This document shows, in pieces, positions 26,501 to 34,153 of a stretch of DNA of 64,000 bases. The DNA lies in the NCBI GenBank assembly GCA_963575645.1, contig OY754464.1, positions 496,001 through 560,000 of the forward strand, read 5' to 3'. The number at the start of each line of letters is the position of its first letter. The first letter of the stretch is position 1. A program made the position numbers and the translations under genes. The DNA is from Xanthostigma xanthostigma (Eukaryota > Arthropoda > Insecta > Raphidioptera > Raphidiidae). Under the pieces are notes generated by a model that saw only the letters and a list, made by a program, of their open reading frames with translations, did not search any database and had not been told where the DNA came from.

Positions 26501-29500
26501 ACTTAAGGCTTGTTGAACAGTATTTTTATTTAATTTCGTTCTAAAACACAGATAAAAAAAATAATTTACGGACATTCCGTTGTACTTCAAAAATTGTCCG
26601 ATTTTCAGGTTTGTCAAAAATATGTAATTACAAGCTCTTGACTGTATTTTTATTGATCAACACTCAATTTGATGACTGAACGGTGTGCAAAGACTTATAT
26701 TTTCCGATCCTTTTTCTGAGTCATTCGTTTGGTAAAACCCAACAGTTTCATTTGAAATAAAATTGTAAAATTTACATTTTTTTAAAATCATTAATTATTA
26801 AATCATGCAGTTTTACGCAAAGAGTATTAGTCACCTAAAATTTTTAATTTGTTCCAAGAAGCGATCGCAGATTCGCCCCAGAGAACTTTTTCATTGCGCT
26901 AAATGCGACTAACTGGAAACTAGTCTCAAACTTGTCTGTTGAAACAGTTGACGTCACTAAAACAAAACATAACCTCAAAAACTTTATTCAAACCCTCTAT
27001 AGTTTGACACGATCTCAGGAGTTAGCTAGTGCGTGTACCTCTAATTCAAATTCGCGTAGGTACTATCCGAAAACTTTTTTGATTGTGAAAAAAAACCCAA
27101 TACTTCAATTTTATTAAATTTTTATATGAAAAGCCGTTACACGAGTGAACTGCATTTAATTAATTTAGTTAACTTTGTGGCCCCTGACGTGCCGTTAAAT
27201 TATGATAACGTACTGGTATCTAAGCTACCAGAAAATGGCCCCAACTCTGATATTCTAAAATACAGAAACTGTCTTTGCCGATTCTAAATAAACATTTTAA
27301 TCGAAATCTTTATGCTAGTGATTATTGACTATTCTGATATAGAATTCGTTAAGAAAATATTAATTTCAATTTACCGTCCTTGAACTTATCGTTAAAGTCG
27401 CATTTCTCAAGGTCATTTCAAGAATGAAAATAATTTTAACTGTAATTGTTACAACAAAATAAAATTGTTACTGAAACAGAAAATGTTTTTAACAATCACT
27501 AGTCACTAGTATATAGCTCTTTTTTACCCGACTGCGTCAGAAGGAGGGTAATGTTTTTATTGTCAATAACGGTTGATGTATGTAGGTATTTGAAAATGAG
27601 CTTCAGTCCTCAGTGAGGACATAGTTTTTATTGTTGTTAATTATTTTGTGAAGTTTTAGTGATCGGGAAAAACGAATTTATTGACAATATATCATGTATA
27701 AAAATAATGATCGACCTAATTATGTATTCGATATAATTAAGAGTAATTAGTATTGATTACTAATTAAATATAAATAGCTGACAATTAATAAATAAAATAA
27801 TAACAATCACTTTTATACAAAAAAGGGAACTTAGTAATTGTTATACAAAAATATAATTTAATGTTAATTATTATAATTAGAATAATAATATAAACAGAAA
27901 TCTTATATCTTACATAATTGTTGATTTTTAAGATCTTTATGATCGTATTTAACGTAACATCGATTTAAATGTATAAATATTTTATAAACTACTCATTAAT
28001 TTCATTTATGTTATATATTTTTCTTAATTGCTCAAAAATCTTGCGTAATTTGACATTTTTTCGAAAGTAATAAAAAAATGTCTATTTTAAAAATTCAATA
28101 TATTTTCCAAATCTCTTTGTTTTCCGGGCTTGTAGGCCGTGATCCATTAGTATTTCTACCTGACGTTTCGTCTACAACTGCGGTAGACATTATCAAAGGC
28201 GACGTGGCAGCGGGCCAAGTGTCCTTCTATGCGGCTCACAGTTAAGTGTGTGCTGTTATCTCTTCTTTTATGCTCAGCGTGCTGGTGTTCTCTGCACGGT
28301 CTTTGAGTCATACTAAACCACTGAGCGGAACGACCAATCACAAAAGATCACACTACGACCGTGCAGAGAACACCAGCACGCTGAGCATAAAAGAAGAGAG
28401 AACAGCAGTCGTCGACACACTTACCTGTGAGCCGCATAGAAGGACACTTGGCCCGCTGCCACATCGTCTTTGATAATGTCTACCGCAGTTGTAAACGAAA
28501 CGTCAGGTAGAAATACCAATGGATCACGGCCTACAACACCGGCCGCGAGAGCCTACACATTTCAATCTTTTGTTTATTCAATCCTTTTCTGTAATCATTT
28601 TTGACTGTCTGTTAAAAGACAAATATGTTTGTGAGTGTGGTATGACTGACTGTTTTCTGTATGACTATGTTTATTGTGTCGAAATTGTTTATTGCTTTCA
28701 TTTCCCGTTTGGATTAAAAGGAGGTAAGTTTCAAATTTATATTTATTTATAGTTTTTAAGATGAATATTTATTCAACTCATGCGCGTTATTCATGTTTTA
28801 TCATGCCTAAAAACCGAACCCTAAATAGCCATTTACCGACTGGTGACAATTACTTGTCATAACTCAATGAAGATTCCTACTAGCTCGGCCATTGTGAAGT
28901 AAGGAAAATAAACGTAACTATTTTCTGAGTCGTAACGAAATAGTCGGTAACAACAACTCCGTTGTTACCCATAGCGGCTAAAATTGAGAGGCCGAATGTT
29001 TTCGACATGGAGTTTATTCATAACCGGCTAACCTCAAACCAAAACATTGAATCGTGCTGTTTGGGCTGTTAGTATTGACAGTTTTTTTTATAAAGAAATA
29101 AATAGATATTTACAACATCTCATTAATAACAATAAATAAAACATGAATAACGCGCAATTGTTGAATAAAATTATGGGCGTAACTTGTAGGCTAAGTCATG
29201 ACCTGTCAGCGCGATGAATGACTTAGACTACTAGTTACGCCAATAAATATTTCAGTGACAAAAATTAACTAAATAAATTCTAAAAGTGTTGTTTTTGAAG
29301 TGCAATTTCTTATATTAGTGAAAATTCGCGTGTTAAAAATGGGAGCGTAACGAAAAATGAAACGCCATTCAGTTCGTCAGAGCAGTGTAGGTGTGAGGGA
29401 AAAATCGATCGCCCACTCCTTATGAAACAAACTGCCAGTAATTTAAGACGGGGTTGTTTCAATTTTCGTTACGCTCTCGGTCAGAGCAAAGACTGAGGAA

Positions 29501-31802
29501 GCTTTTTATTTTAGAAATTTCACTTATAACATACACAACTTATTTTTCTTATTTACTTAAAAATCAATAAAATAATACAGCACAATAACGAAAAATGGAA
29601 ACAGTATTTATGTTAAAAACCTATTTGTTAAGTAGTATTTTTTTTAATCTGGCAATATCAAAATTTAATCTTTCCTTTTTTTATTGTCAACATTTTAAGT
29701 TTAAACACTCAACAAAAAAAAAACGTGTGCGCCTCAAGTTAACGGGGGAAGTGCAACTTCTTTAGAGCTATGAACATGTTTCGTTGGTGCGTTATTCATT
29801 TTGTGTTTACCAATGTTTCCATGTGTTTACCACCGTTGAATCATTTCCCCTTAAACGTTACATTTCAAGCAGATACCGTGTTAAAGAAGTTTAACTTAAA
29901 AAAAAAATAAGTTTTCGTTCGTTTTTTTTCAGTCAAATATAGGATATACGATGAAAATTGTACACATTTATAATTTCTATGATATATATTTTAGTGCTGG
30001 AAATATACGTACATTTCACTATTTTATTGGTGTATTAAATATTTTTTAAGGCGACAGGTGGAGGCACCGGTTCCCGACAACCTATTAATTTATATACGTT
30101 AAATAATAAATTGTTATTGTAATAACAAAACCTTTTGTTTTGCTTCAATATAAAAATGACGATCACAAAAATTACAAACATGTACCTACTTGCGTATTGA
30201 AAACCCATAACTTCTACCATATTATACCCGATACTGCCACCATGGTATATAAAACTAGGTATTTTAAACAGTTTACTGTAGCGACTCTTTTTTTTACTAA
30301 TCATTTTCATCTGAATAGGGAAGAAGCCATAGTCTAAGATCCCGATTTGGCTCGATTTTCACTCGTCGAGTTTTCTAATAATTTGATACGTATTATTAAA
30401 TAAAAATTGATTTGGTTGCCATTCAATTTTTTGGCACAGCTATTTTCAATAAAAAATTTCAGTTGTTAATTTTATTGTATTTATTTAATACTAAACATTA
30501 TGATATTTGTTATTCGTTGCCATGGTTACCTACATATAATGTGTTCTACGTGTTCGAAATAAAATTATCTTCATTTTCATATACAGTATGTAAACGCGTA
30601 AGGTGCAAATAGGGAAATTAGCATTGGGATCAGAGTCAGCCATGACTGCATTAATTGTTATTTCTATTGAATTATCGTGGTAATCTTGAGGATTTCTATT
30701 TTATTTTGATTTATTTTTATTTTACTTGGCTTTTTTAATAATAAAAAGCTCTTATAAATCATTATTTTAATTTTTTTGTACAAAAATAAAACAAAAAAAC
30801 AACTCCATCTGTTTGGAAACATTTCATTCAAAAATTGTCTGACTGGTATGACGTATGCGCGTTGGTAATTCAGTGACCCAATGTCTTTAGGTTCAACACG
30901 AATAGGCGGAGATATTTGATCTCACACCGTATTTAAGTATTTTTGGGAATTTAATGTCCCATTAATAAAAAAAAGTCCGATTATGTTGTAATCATTTGAA
31001 TATTTTCTTCGGTAGTATACACATTCATTTTGCAAAAGAATATTACCTGTCAAATTGAAAAACAAGATTTCAAGGCTCACTCTGACGCAGTCATTTTTTC
31101 TTAATGTTAATTTCCCTATGTGCACCTTACGTGTTTACATACTGTATATAGAAAACCCTATAACTGCAAAATACTATCTCGAAGGTGCCTGTCTACCTGG
31201 TTTTATGCCAGGAATCAAAATGTCGTACAAACTTTGACATTTTATATATACATATTTTACTTTCGATTGGTGATAAATTTATCTGAAAACTCTATAACTA
31301 CATTTCAGAAATAAAATTAACAACTTTAATTTTGTATTGAAAATAGCTATGCCAAGAAATTGAACGGTAACCAAATCTATTTTTCTTTATTATGTAATAC
31401 ATTATATTATCAAATTTCATTAAAAAACCCGATGGGTGAAGACCGAGCCAAATCGGGATCTTATACTACCAGGGAAGTTGAAGGCAAGGTTTAAAAACAA
31501 TAGATAACAAAAGCGACATCATGTTTATAAACAATAGCTTAACTGACTCTGAAACAAATAAAATGTTAATTGAACTATATATTTTATTCACAAACTAATA
31601 TTGACTTTATTTTCAGACTTCCTTGTGTTCAGAAATGGCATCAGAATTAAAATTTGCCCTACGATGTCATGGGTCAACTAAGCCTGCGAGAAAAAAAATA
31701 CCACCTCAGACAGTTGTGGGAGTCGTATCAGGTGGCGATGAACACCGGTTTCATCCTTTGGGACCCTATCCCCATTATGGGTTCAAGGAACCTCTCCCTT
31801 AA
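5369..31802 (+). CDS. Gene 1: kainate-type ionotropic glutamate receptor (5' exons missing from window; alternative pore exons)
   Basis: Glutamate-gated cation channel subunit of the plasma membrane (family knowledge). Coding exons: 5369-5553, 11015-11172, 15866-16007, 17075-17242, 19459-19611, 20024-20242, 20353-20783, then 21621-21758 or 21812-21949, then 23241-23439, 23978-24209, 24494-24609, 25213-25368, 31617-31802. All have AG/GT borders and compatible phases, giving 826 residues with one pore exon. Order: most of the amino-terminal domain, S1, M1, pore loop, M3 ([11 protein letters not shown]), S2, M4, cytoplasmic tail. The glutamate-binding Arg (in TYDREQ), Thr (in AGSTAAFF) and Glu (in [10 protein letters not shown]) are present, as are the S2 disulfide Cys of ERNC and GTC. 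By comparison with genes 2 and 3 about 87 residues (signal exon and first ATD exon) are missing; I found no match to them in 1-5368, so they probably lie upstream. Gene 1 is closest of the three to vertebrate GluK2 in pore and tail. Confidence 0.93.
5861..6050. repeat. Tandem duplication with nested 22-bp repeat
   Basis: A block of about 97 bases starting acactttttttgtaatggg occurs twice in tandem; the first copy also carries a doubled 22-base unit starting cctgatcgaaaattcg. Copies are nearly identical, so the duplication is recent. It lies in the first gene 1 intron of the window. Confidence 0.85.
6051..8699. other. Intron DNA with hairpin-rich patch
   Basis: No exon. 6885-7385 contains several short inverted repeats built on gagcgactcgctc and aacgactcgctc and two related caaagataactccg blocks (about 6870 and 7178). 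The remainder is AT-rich with fragments of repeats carrying gcagtcgggtaaaa at 6270. Confidence 0.4.
8730..9120 (+). repeat. Interspersed repeat Z, copy 1
   Basis: Reverse complement of 50035-50400 over several hundred bases (for example actataattgaattatttt and aaattttcaagttaatcaga). Family unknown. Confidence 0.6.
9680..10070 (-). mobile_element. SINE A, copy 1 (tRNA-related)
   Basis: On the minus strand it opens accgagcggtgta and has a B-box-like gttcgaatcccggc; the A-rich tail is the taaa repeat at 9682-9702 on the + strand. A second copy is at 16322-16755. The head looks like a tRNA but is part of the SINE, not a tRNA gene. Confidence 0.75.
10314..10915 (+). mobile_element. R1 repeat family, copy 2 (long form)
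   Basis: Near-identical to copy 1 over its full length, with an expanded 9-bp tandem (cctaacgtt) near 10397-10435. Lies in the gene 1 intron just upstream of exon b. Confidence 0.8.
11015..11172 (+). CDS. Gene 1 exon b (amino-terminal domain)
   Basis: Acceptor tttgttgcag, donor gtaagt, leaving two bases of a split Arg codon. It encodes [13 protein letters not shown] and a LGEGTDYR end, equal to the second half of exon 3 in genes 2 and 3. A copy of the R1 repeat family ends about 100 bases upstream. Confidence 0.92.
11173..12475. other. Gene 1 intron b, no exon seen
   Basis: AT-rich. About 11463-11645 has imperfect inverted repeats around agcacaac and cgtgctgg motifs, possibly an old MITE. 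Nothing else recognised. Confidence 0.35.
12476..12770 (+). repeat. Interspersed repeat Y, copy 1
   Basis: Opens atggcgcgttaggttgggag; reverse complement of the block at 43612-44005. It contains an internal near-repeat (gtgtatgcgttggatta twice, at about 12546 and 12655). Confidence 0.6.
12788..12945 (-). mobile_element. SINE B, copy 1 (tRNA-related)
   Basis: Minus-strand head reads agctaaggtagccgcaagg with a B-box-like gcgttcgaactc; the body ends acttctgtagtgtgtagtg. Same element on the + strand at 42507-42657. Confidence 0.65.
13325..13805. repeat. Large palindrome (fold-back MITE)
   Basis: Arms of over 200 bases, about 13325-13547 and 13577-13805, with the central 65 bases almost perfect (aggtcctaagtactaaatcc against its complement) and outer parts more diverged. 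In a gene 1 intron. Confidence 0.88.
14275..14790 (+). repeat. Interspersed repeat with three tandem 121-bp units
   Basis: Opens caagtacgagtcggactcgc and ends near cacggaaccctc; an inverted relative is at 37612-38165. Between 14350 and 14640 three units of about 121 bases each carry atggcggccattttgaa or ggcggccattttgaa plus ataggactgaacacgc. Confidence 0.6.
14791..15187. other. Gene 1 intron b, no exon seen
   Basis: Contains another atggcggccatttt motif (15042) and ORF-like stretches without similarity I recognise. Confidence 0.3.
15188..15427 (+). repeat. Interspersed repeat R3, copy 1
   Basis: Opens ggcccggcttcgcccg and ends aatattagtatagat. Further copies at 42917, 53489 and 59959, all in + orientation. 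Possibly the 3' end of a LINE; no coding part is present. Confidence 0.6.
15431..15745. repeat. MITE with 45-bp terminal inverted repeats
   Basis: Left arm 15434-15480 and right arm 15695-15740 are near-perfect reverse complements around ggtggcataggatcgatg. Ends about 120 bases before gene 1 exon c. Confidence 0.85.
15866..16007 (+). CDS. Gene 1 exon c (amino-terminal domain)
   Basis: Acceptor ctttacag, donor gtactt. Completes the split Arg codon and encodes [12 protein letters not shown] and [10 protein letters not shown], ending at ITSL in phase 0. Genes 2 and 3 continue straight into DLHTIDL or DMHTIDL here, so gene 1 has an extra intron. Confidence 0.92.
16322..16755 (-). mobile_element. 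SINE A, copy 2 (tRNA-related)
   Basis: Minus-strand head accgagcggtgtagcctag, B-box-like gggttcgaatcccgg, tail toward 16322. In the intron between gene 1 exons c and d. Confidence 0.78.
17075..17242 (+). CDS. Gene 1 exon d (amino-terminal domain)
   Basis: Acceptor ttttccaag, donor gtaaga, phase 0 at both ends, 56 codons. It encodes [10 protein letters not shown] and [15 protein letters not shown], ending at TTSQR. Aligned to the middle of exon 4 of genes 2 and 3. Confidence 0.9.
17243..18919. other. Gene 1 intron d, no exon seen
   Basis: AT-rich with A and T runs; a fragment at about 18095-18155 ends ccgctaatattagtatagat, like the R3 tail. Nothing coding recognised. Confidence 0.35.
18920..19356. 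mobile_element. MITE M, copy 1
   Basis: Terminal inverted repeats ccgctgcacacgaggctag at the left and its complement at the right. Internal blocks tgacgtcactgc, aaccaatcagga and gaactgtcactgcgcgc are shared with copy 2 at 22755-23208. It ends about 100 bases before gene 1 exon e. Confidence 0.75.
19459..19611 (+). CDS. Gene 1 exon e (amino-terminal domain)
   Basis: Acceptor tgatgcag, donor gtaagt, phase 0 at both ends, 51 codons. It encodes [16 protein letters not shown] and YSLINYMKI, matching the end of exon 4 in genes 2 and 3 (DTALMYD, INDMKM). Confidence 0.92.
20024..20242 (+). CDS. Gene 1 exon f (end of ATD, linker to S1)
   Basis: Acceptor tatttttag, donor gtaagt, 73 codons, phase 0. 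It encodes [17 protein letters not shown] and ends with [10 protein letters not shown], the start of the S1 ligand-binding segment. The following intron is only 110 nt. Confidence 0.93.
20243..20352 (+). other. Short intron carrying a repeat fragment
   Basis: This 110-nt intron contains cagccaattgggcgac at about 20285, also found at 2393 in a repeat context. The insertion is in frame by chance but is not part of the protein family. Confidence 0.45.
20353..20783 (+). CDS. Gene 1 exon g (S1 ligand-binding lobe and M1)
   Basis: Acceptor cattttag, donor gtaaaa after two bases of an Arg codon. It encodes [37 protein letters not shown] with the alpha-carboxylate-binding Arg, [10 protein letters not shown], and the M1 helix ending FILAR. 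In genes 2 and 3 this region is three exons, so two introns are absent here, while the donor at FILAR is specific to gene 1. Confidence 0.95.
21150..21575 (+). repeat. Diverged tandem repeat, 3.6 units of about 114-119 bp
   Basis: Units begin at about 21150, 21264, 21381 and 21500. Shared features: cgg(g)atcaa at the start, ccaattaatag, and gggtgtacaggga followed by ccgatt. It ends about 45 bases before alternative exon A. Confidence 0.75.
21621..21758 (+). CDS. Gene 1 exon hA (alternative pore-loop exon A)
   Basis: 138 nt, open, acceptor gatgttacag, donor gtaagt, entering and leaving in phase 2. Encodes [24 protein letters not shown] and [12 protein letters not shown]: the M1-M2 linker, pore helix and selectivity filter with Gln at the Q/R site. 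It duplicates the function of the next exon; by my count 33 of 46 residues match exon B. No stop, intact splice sites, and protein-level rather than DNA-level conservation argue against a dead copy. Confidence 0.88.
21812..21949 (+). CDS. Gene 1 exon hB (alternative pore-loop exon B)
   Basis: 138 nt, open, acceptor ggttacag, donor gtaagt, same phases as exon A. Encodes [24 protein letters not shown] and [12 protein letters not shown]. Gln at the Q/R site; filter exit differs from exon A (SDIAPK against CDFLPK). Either exon joins in frame between FILAR and AVSTR. The intron between A and B is 53 nt. Confidence 0.9.
22755..23208. mobile_element. MITE M, copy 2
   Basis: Shares the internal blocks of copy 1 and the right end gcctcgtgtgcag; its left end is diverged. 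It ends about 30 bases before the acceptor of gene 1 exon j. Confidence 0.7.
23241..23439 (+). CDS. Gene 1 exon j (M3 and start of S2)
   Basis: Acceptor attttcag, donor gtacgt. Completes the Lys codon of the pore exon and encodes [16 protein letters not shown], the gating motif [11 protein letters not shown], and AGSTAAFFR with the Thr that contacts glutamate. Confidence 0.96.
23575..23835 (+). repeat. Tandem repeat, period about 112 bp, 2.4 units
   Basis: Units contain caagatggtttctacgatg, gatgtctttaaatagc and aaccgatcacaaaat. Lies in the 538-nt intron between gene 1 exons j and k. Confidence 0.75.
23978..24209 (+). CDS. Gene 1 exon k (S2 ligand-binding lobe)
   Basis: Acceptor attttag, donor gtaaga, phase 0 in and phase 1 out. 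Encodes [29 protein letters not shown] with the Glu that binds the ligand amino group, and GYGIAMPP. Confidence 0.95.
24227..24422 (+). mobile_element. Short Helitron-like element in gene 1 intron k
   Basis: Begins TC after A (tctatactattagcgg) and ends with a GC hairpin gccgcgggtaacggc followed by CTAG and T. Only 196 bases; no coding. It starts 17 bases after the donor of exon k. Confidence 0.7.
24494..24609 (+). CDS. Gene 1 exon l (end of S2)
   Basis: Acceptor ttttttcag, donor gtaagt. Encodes [19 protein letters not shown] and ends GGGTCR; the Cys is the expected partner of the ERNC Cys. Confidence 0.93.
25213..25368 (+). CDS. Gene 1 exon m (M4)
   Basis: Acceptor gttttgaag behind a long pyrimidine stretch (25143-25190); donor gtgagc after AVEER, phase 0. 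Encodes [16 protein letters not shown], the start of the M4 helix, and [13 protein letters not shown]. If the donor is not used, translation stops at 25395 after eight more residues. Confidence 0.92.
25925..26165. repeat. Palindromic MITE
   Basis: Arms from about 25925-26025 and 26075-26165, matching around caccaagattataatgt and its complement. In the last intron of gene 1. Confidence 0.82.
26166..28123. other. Gene 1 last intron, no exon seen
   Basis: Very AT-rich; a fragment ttacccgactgcgtcag at about 27523 resembles 6270. No coding segment recognised. Confidence 0.35.
28124..28540. mobile_element. Palindromic MITE P, copy 1
   Basis: Arms of about 190 bases covering cgtttcgtctacaactgcgg and gtgctggtgttctctgcacg and their complements. 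A related copy is at 46413-46813 and a terminal fragment at 48255-48302. Confidence 0.88.
28770..29235. repeat. Two adjacent fold-back repeats
   Basis: 28770-29165 has ends with gcgcgttattcatgttttat and its complement; 29174-29232 is a smaller hairpin around ggcgtaacttgtaggc. A related hairpin built on cgtaacgaaaaatgaaac is at about 29345-29475. Confidence 0.7.
30331..31467. mobile_element. Long terminal-inverted-repeat element
   Basis: Arms of about 320-390 bases: 30331-30650 and 31075-31467, opening agtctaagatcccgatttgg and closing with the complement. No transposase in the 420-base centre. It ends 150 bases before the last exon of gene 1. Confidence 0.85.
31617..31802 (+). CDS. Gene 1 exon n (cytoplasmic tail, last exon)
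   Basis: Short exon that is easy to miss. Acceptor tttattttcag, 61 codons, TAA at 31800-31802. It opens [17 protein letters not shown], which continues AVEER exactly as SFCSAMVEELRMSLKC continues the M4-proximal tail of vertebrate GluK2, and as [16 protein letters not shown] does in gene 2. The tail is Pro-, His- and Gly-rich and ends KEPLP. The intron before it is 6.2 kb. Confidence 0.88.
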   Translation, partial: TSLCSEMASELKFALRCHGSTKPARKKIPPQTVVGVVSGGDEHRFHPLGPYPHYGFKEPLP

Positions 31803-32284
31803 AGAAATTTTGACATATTAATTTGATGCTACGCATTTTTTATTTTCACTCACTTTTATAATTTAATGATTTTAAACGCGGGAAATATTTTCTATGGATT
31901 TCTTGTCAGTTAAATTTTATTTTTTACTGCAAACTTTGATATTTTTTTCTTATGTTCGATTGTCTTTGTTTTCTTACCAGAAAGAAATTTCGTGTAAAAA
32001 CGAACTTTTTAATGTAATATAAAAAATAAAGATGAAAATATGTTTACTTTCCAAAATATTTCGAACTGTATTGAAAAATTGATCATTAAATTTTGTCAGA
32101 AATATTAATATAGGGTGATCAGAAATTGTCCTGTTTTTGAACCCTCGTCCCGAAATCGTTCGCGGGAAATAAAAATATCCCAGTGAGAAGTCGTTGGGAA
32201 CCGATGCCTTTATGCTGTACAGATGCTGTACTGTTTTTAAACAGTTTTATTTAGACTCCGTATATTTGTTCTTATGTTTATTTT
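31803..32284. other. Downstream of gene 1
   Basis: Likely 3' UTR and flank; contains the AATAAA at 32025. Nothing else seen. Confidence 0.4.
32025..32030 (+). promoter_or_regulatory. Possible poly(A) signal of gene 1
   Basis: First AATAAA after the gene 1 stop codon, 225 bases downstream, in AT-rich sequence. Such hexamers are frequent by chance here. Confidence 0.3.
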
Positions 32285-32505
32285 TTTCAAATCTTGCGAC
32301 TGCTTTTTCAACTACTTCCCGTTATCCGATCGAATTGAAATTTTGCATACGCGCGTAGTTCCGATGACAATATAATATTGTAATCACTAACTGATCGGTC
32401 CGGATTTCCTCCGGTTGCAAATCGCACTTTTAATAAAGCACACTAAAGACTTAAAAATAAAATAGGCAAGAAAGCTTTTTAAGCTAAACGGTTTTATTGT
32501 ACAAT
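32285..32505 (+). repeat. Interspersed repeat W, copy 1
   Basis: Same sequence as 62775-62995 (tcaactacttcccgttatcc, cttttaataaag). Family unknown. Confidence 0.65.
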
Positions 32506-33703
32506 CGTTGATGTACTAAAAACTAGAAAATAATTATAAGTCACCATAGATGGCTTTGATTAAACCAAAATAAAATCGTAGGGCGCATTTAGGAGAAAAT
32601 GTTTATATGTTTGAGATTGGAAATCATATTTAGCTTTCAACTGTTTTATTCGACCATATTGTCACATTACATAGTTTTAATCTTTAATTCTTTTTAATTT
32701 TTTATCTCTTTTTTGTATAAGCTTATTTAAGGCTTTTTTTATATTTCTTTATATTTGTTATGGTGTAATCTGTTATTGGATTTTATACCTGTTGATTACT
32801 AAATAATAAACAAACTAAATTGTAACTATAAATGCCCCCCACGATTTTATTTAGGTACTGTCGCCTAGGTTTGAGTAGTTTCACTTCTGCAATATGGCGC
32901 ACACTTTCTTTTTTCTAGGCAAAACTTCCGAAAGATTTGCAAGAGTTCGTACATTAAATCTGGTCACCTTATGTTGGTATTATTTTCATTACTGTATTCA
33001 TTTCAAAATTGTTTTAATTTTAGGATAAGAAAAATGGAACCTCGAAAGCAGGACAACTTATCGATTTTATACACAATACAGACTAAATTTTCAGTTGATT
33101 TGTTGAATTTAATTGCTGATTTATATAACAACTCAATGTCTACAGTATACTATAAAATATGTCAGTATTTTTGTAATTTAAAATCAAAAAGGACCAAGTT
33201 AAAAAATAAGCTCAAGATATCGATTTTTCATTCTATTTTGCGTTAGAATCCACGCTAAGTATTATTTATCGTTGCTCCTTTATTCCCCCCCTATCTACAC
33301 CTGTGATTACAACAGGTCTCCCTCAAAGCCGTAAAATGTAAGAGAGTTGGGATCTTAGACTATTATGGCGTATAAATGAAACTGCAAATAATTATTACAA
33401 ATAGACCGCTAGTTAGCGTCACATAGCGAGTTGCACAGTTGTAGTTTGTGTTTCTTAAGCTTTCTTCATAAAAAAAATACTGACATATTGTTATTATATA
33501 TAATTACTATTCATATAATTGTAATAAAGCGCTTTGTTTGGTCCTTGATGTATCATCTGCTCCTAATTTTAAAAAAATTGAATGTATACATGTTAATATA
33601 CTGTGTCAATGTAAGTATTTTTTAAGATCTCATAAAATAAAAATTCACTAAAATTTGTACCAGCTAGTGAATAGATAATATACTAAATAATATTAGATCA
33701 TAA
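32506..33703. other. Intergenic DNA, nothing recognised
   Basis: AT-rich. ORFs here lack family features. A tag at 33346-33362 (gggatcttagactat) equals the complement of the 30331 element's end. Confidence 0.35.
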
Positions 33704-34153
33704 TCTATATATAAGCGAAATGCCATTCACTGACTCATCACTAGATCTCCAAAACTGTACGTTCGATTGACTTGAAATTTGGCATCGCGTCTCCTTCCTC
33801 GACGTTGACGCCCACTATAAGAACAGATTTTGTGCAAACCCTATCCAAAACGGATTTTTCACCTACCATCTCATGCATTATGGGTGTGGATGGTTGCACA
33901 GATGGCAAGCTCAATATAATATTTCCAGAGAAAGAGAGAGAGGGAGAGTATTCTAAGCTGTTTCCAGTATTACAGAATAAAAAATTCGATGATCTATCTA
34001 TGTGATGGTAGCTGAAAAATCCGTTTTGGATAGGACTAGCATAAAATCAGTTCTTAGTGAATGTCTGCGTTGAGAAAGGAGTAACTATAATAAATAATAG
34101 GAACGCATCCGTGTTTCGTCTCAATCGCGTGCGAAGCCGCGGGTAACGGCTAG
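33704..34153 (+). mobile_element. Helitron-like non-autonomous element
   Basis: 450 bases. Starts TC after A (tctatatataagcg), ends gaagccgcgggtaacggctag before T, with the expected GC hairpin near the end. No Rep/helicase coding. Confidence 0.72.

Noticed and set aside
30331-33362. 3-kb element bounded by agtctaagatccc and its complement at 33348
   Set aside because: It would have to contain the last exon of gene 1, and the closer end at 31467 already pairs with the left arm over hundreds of bases.
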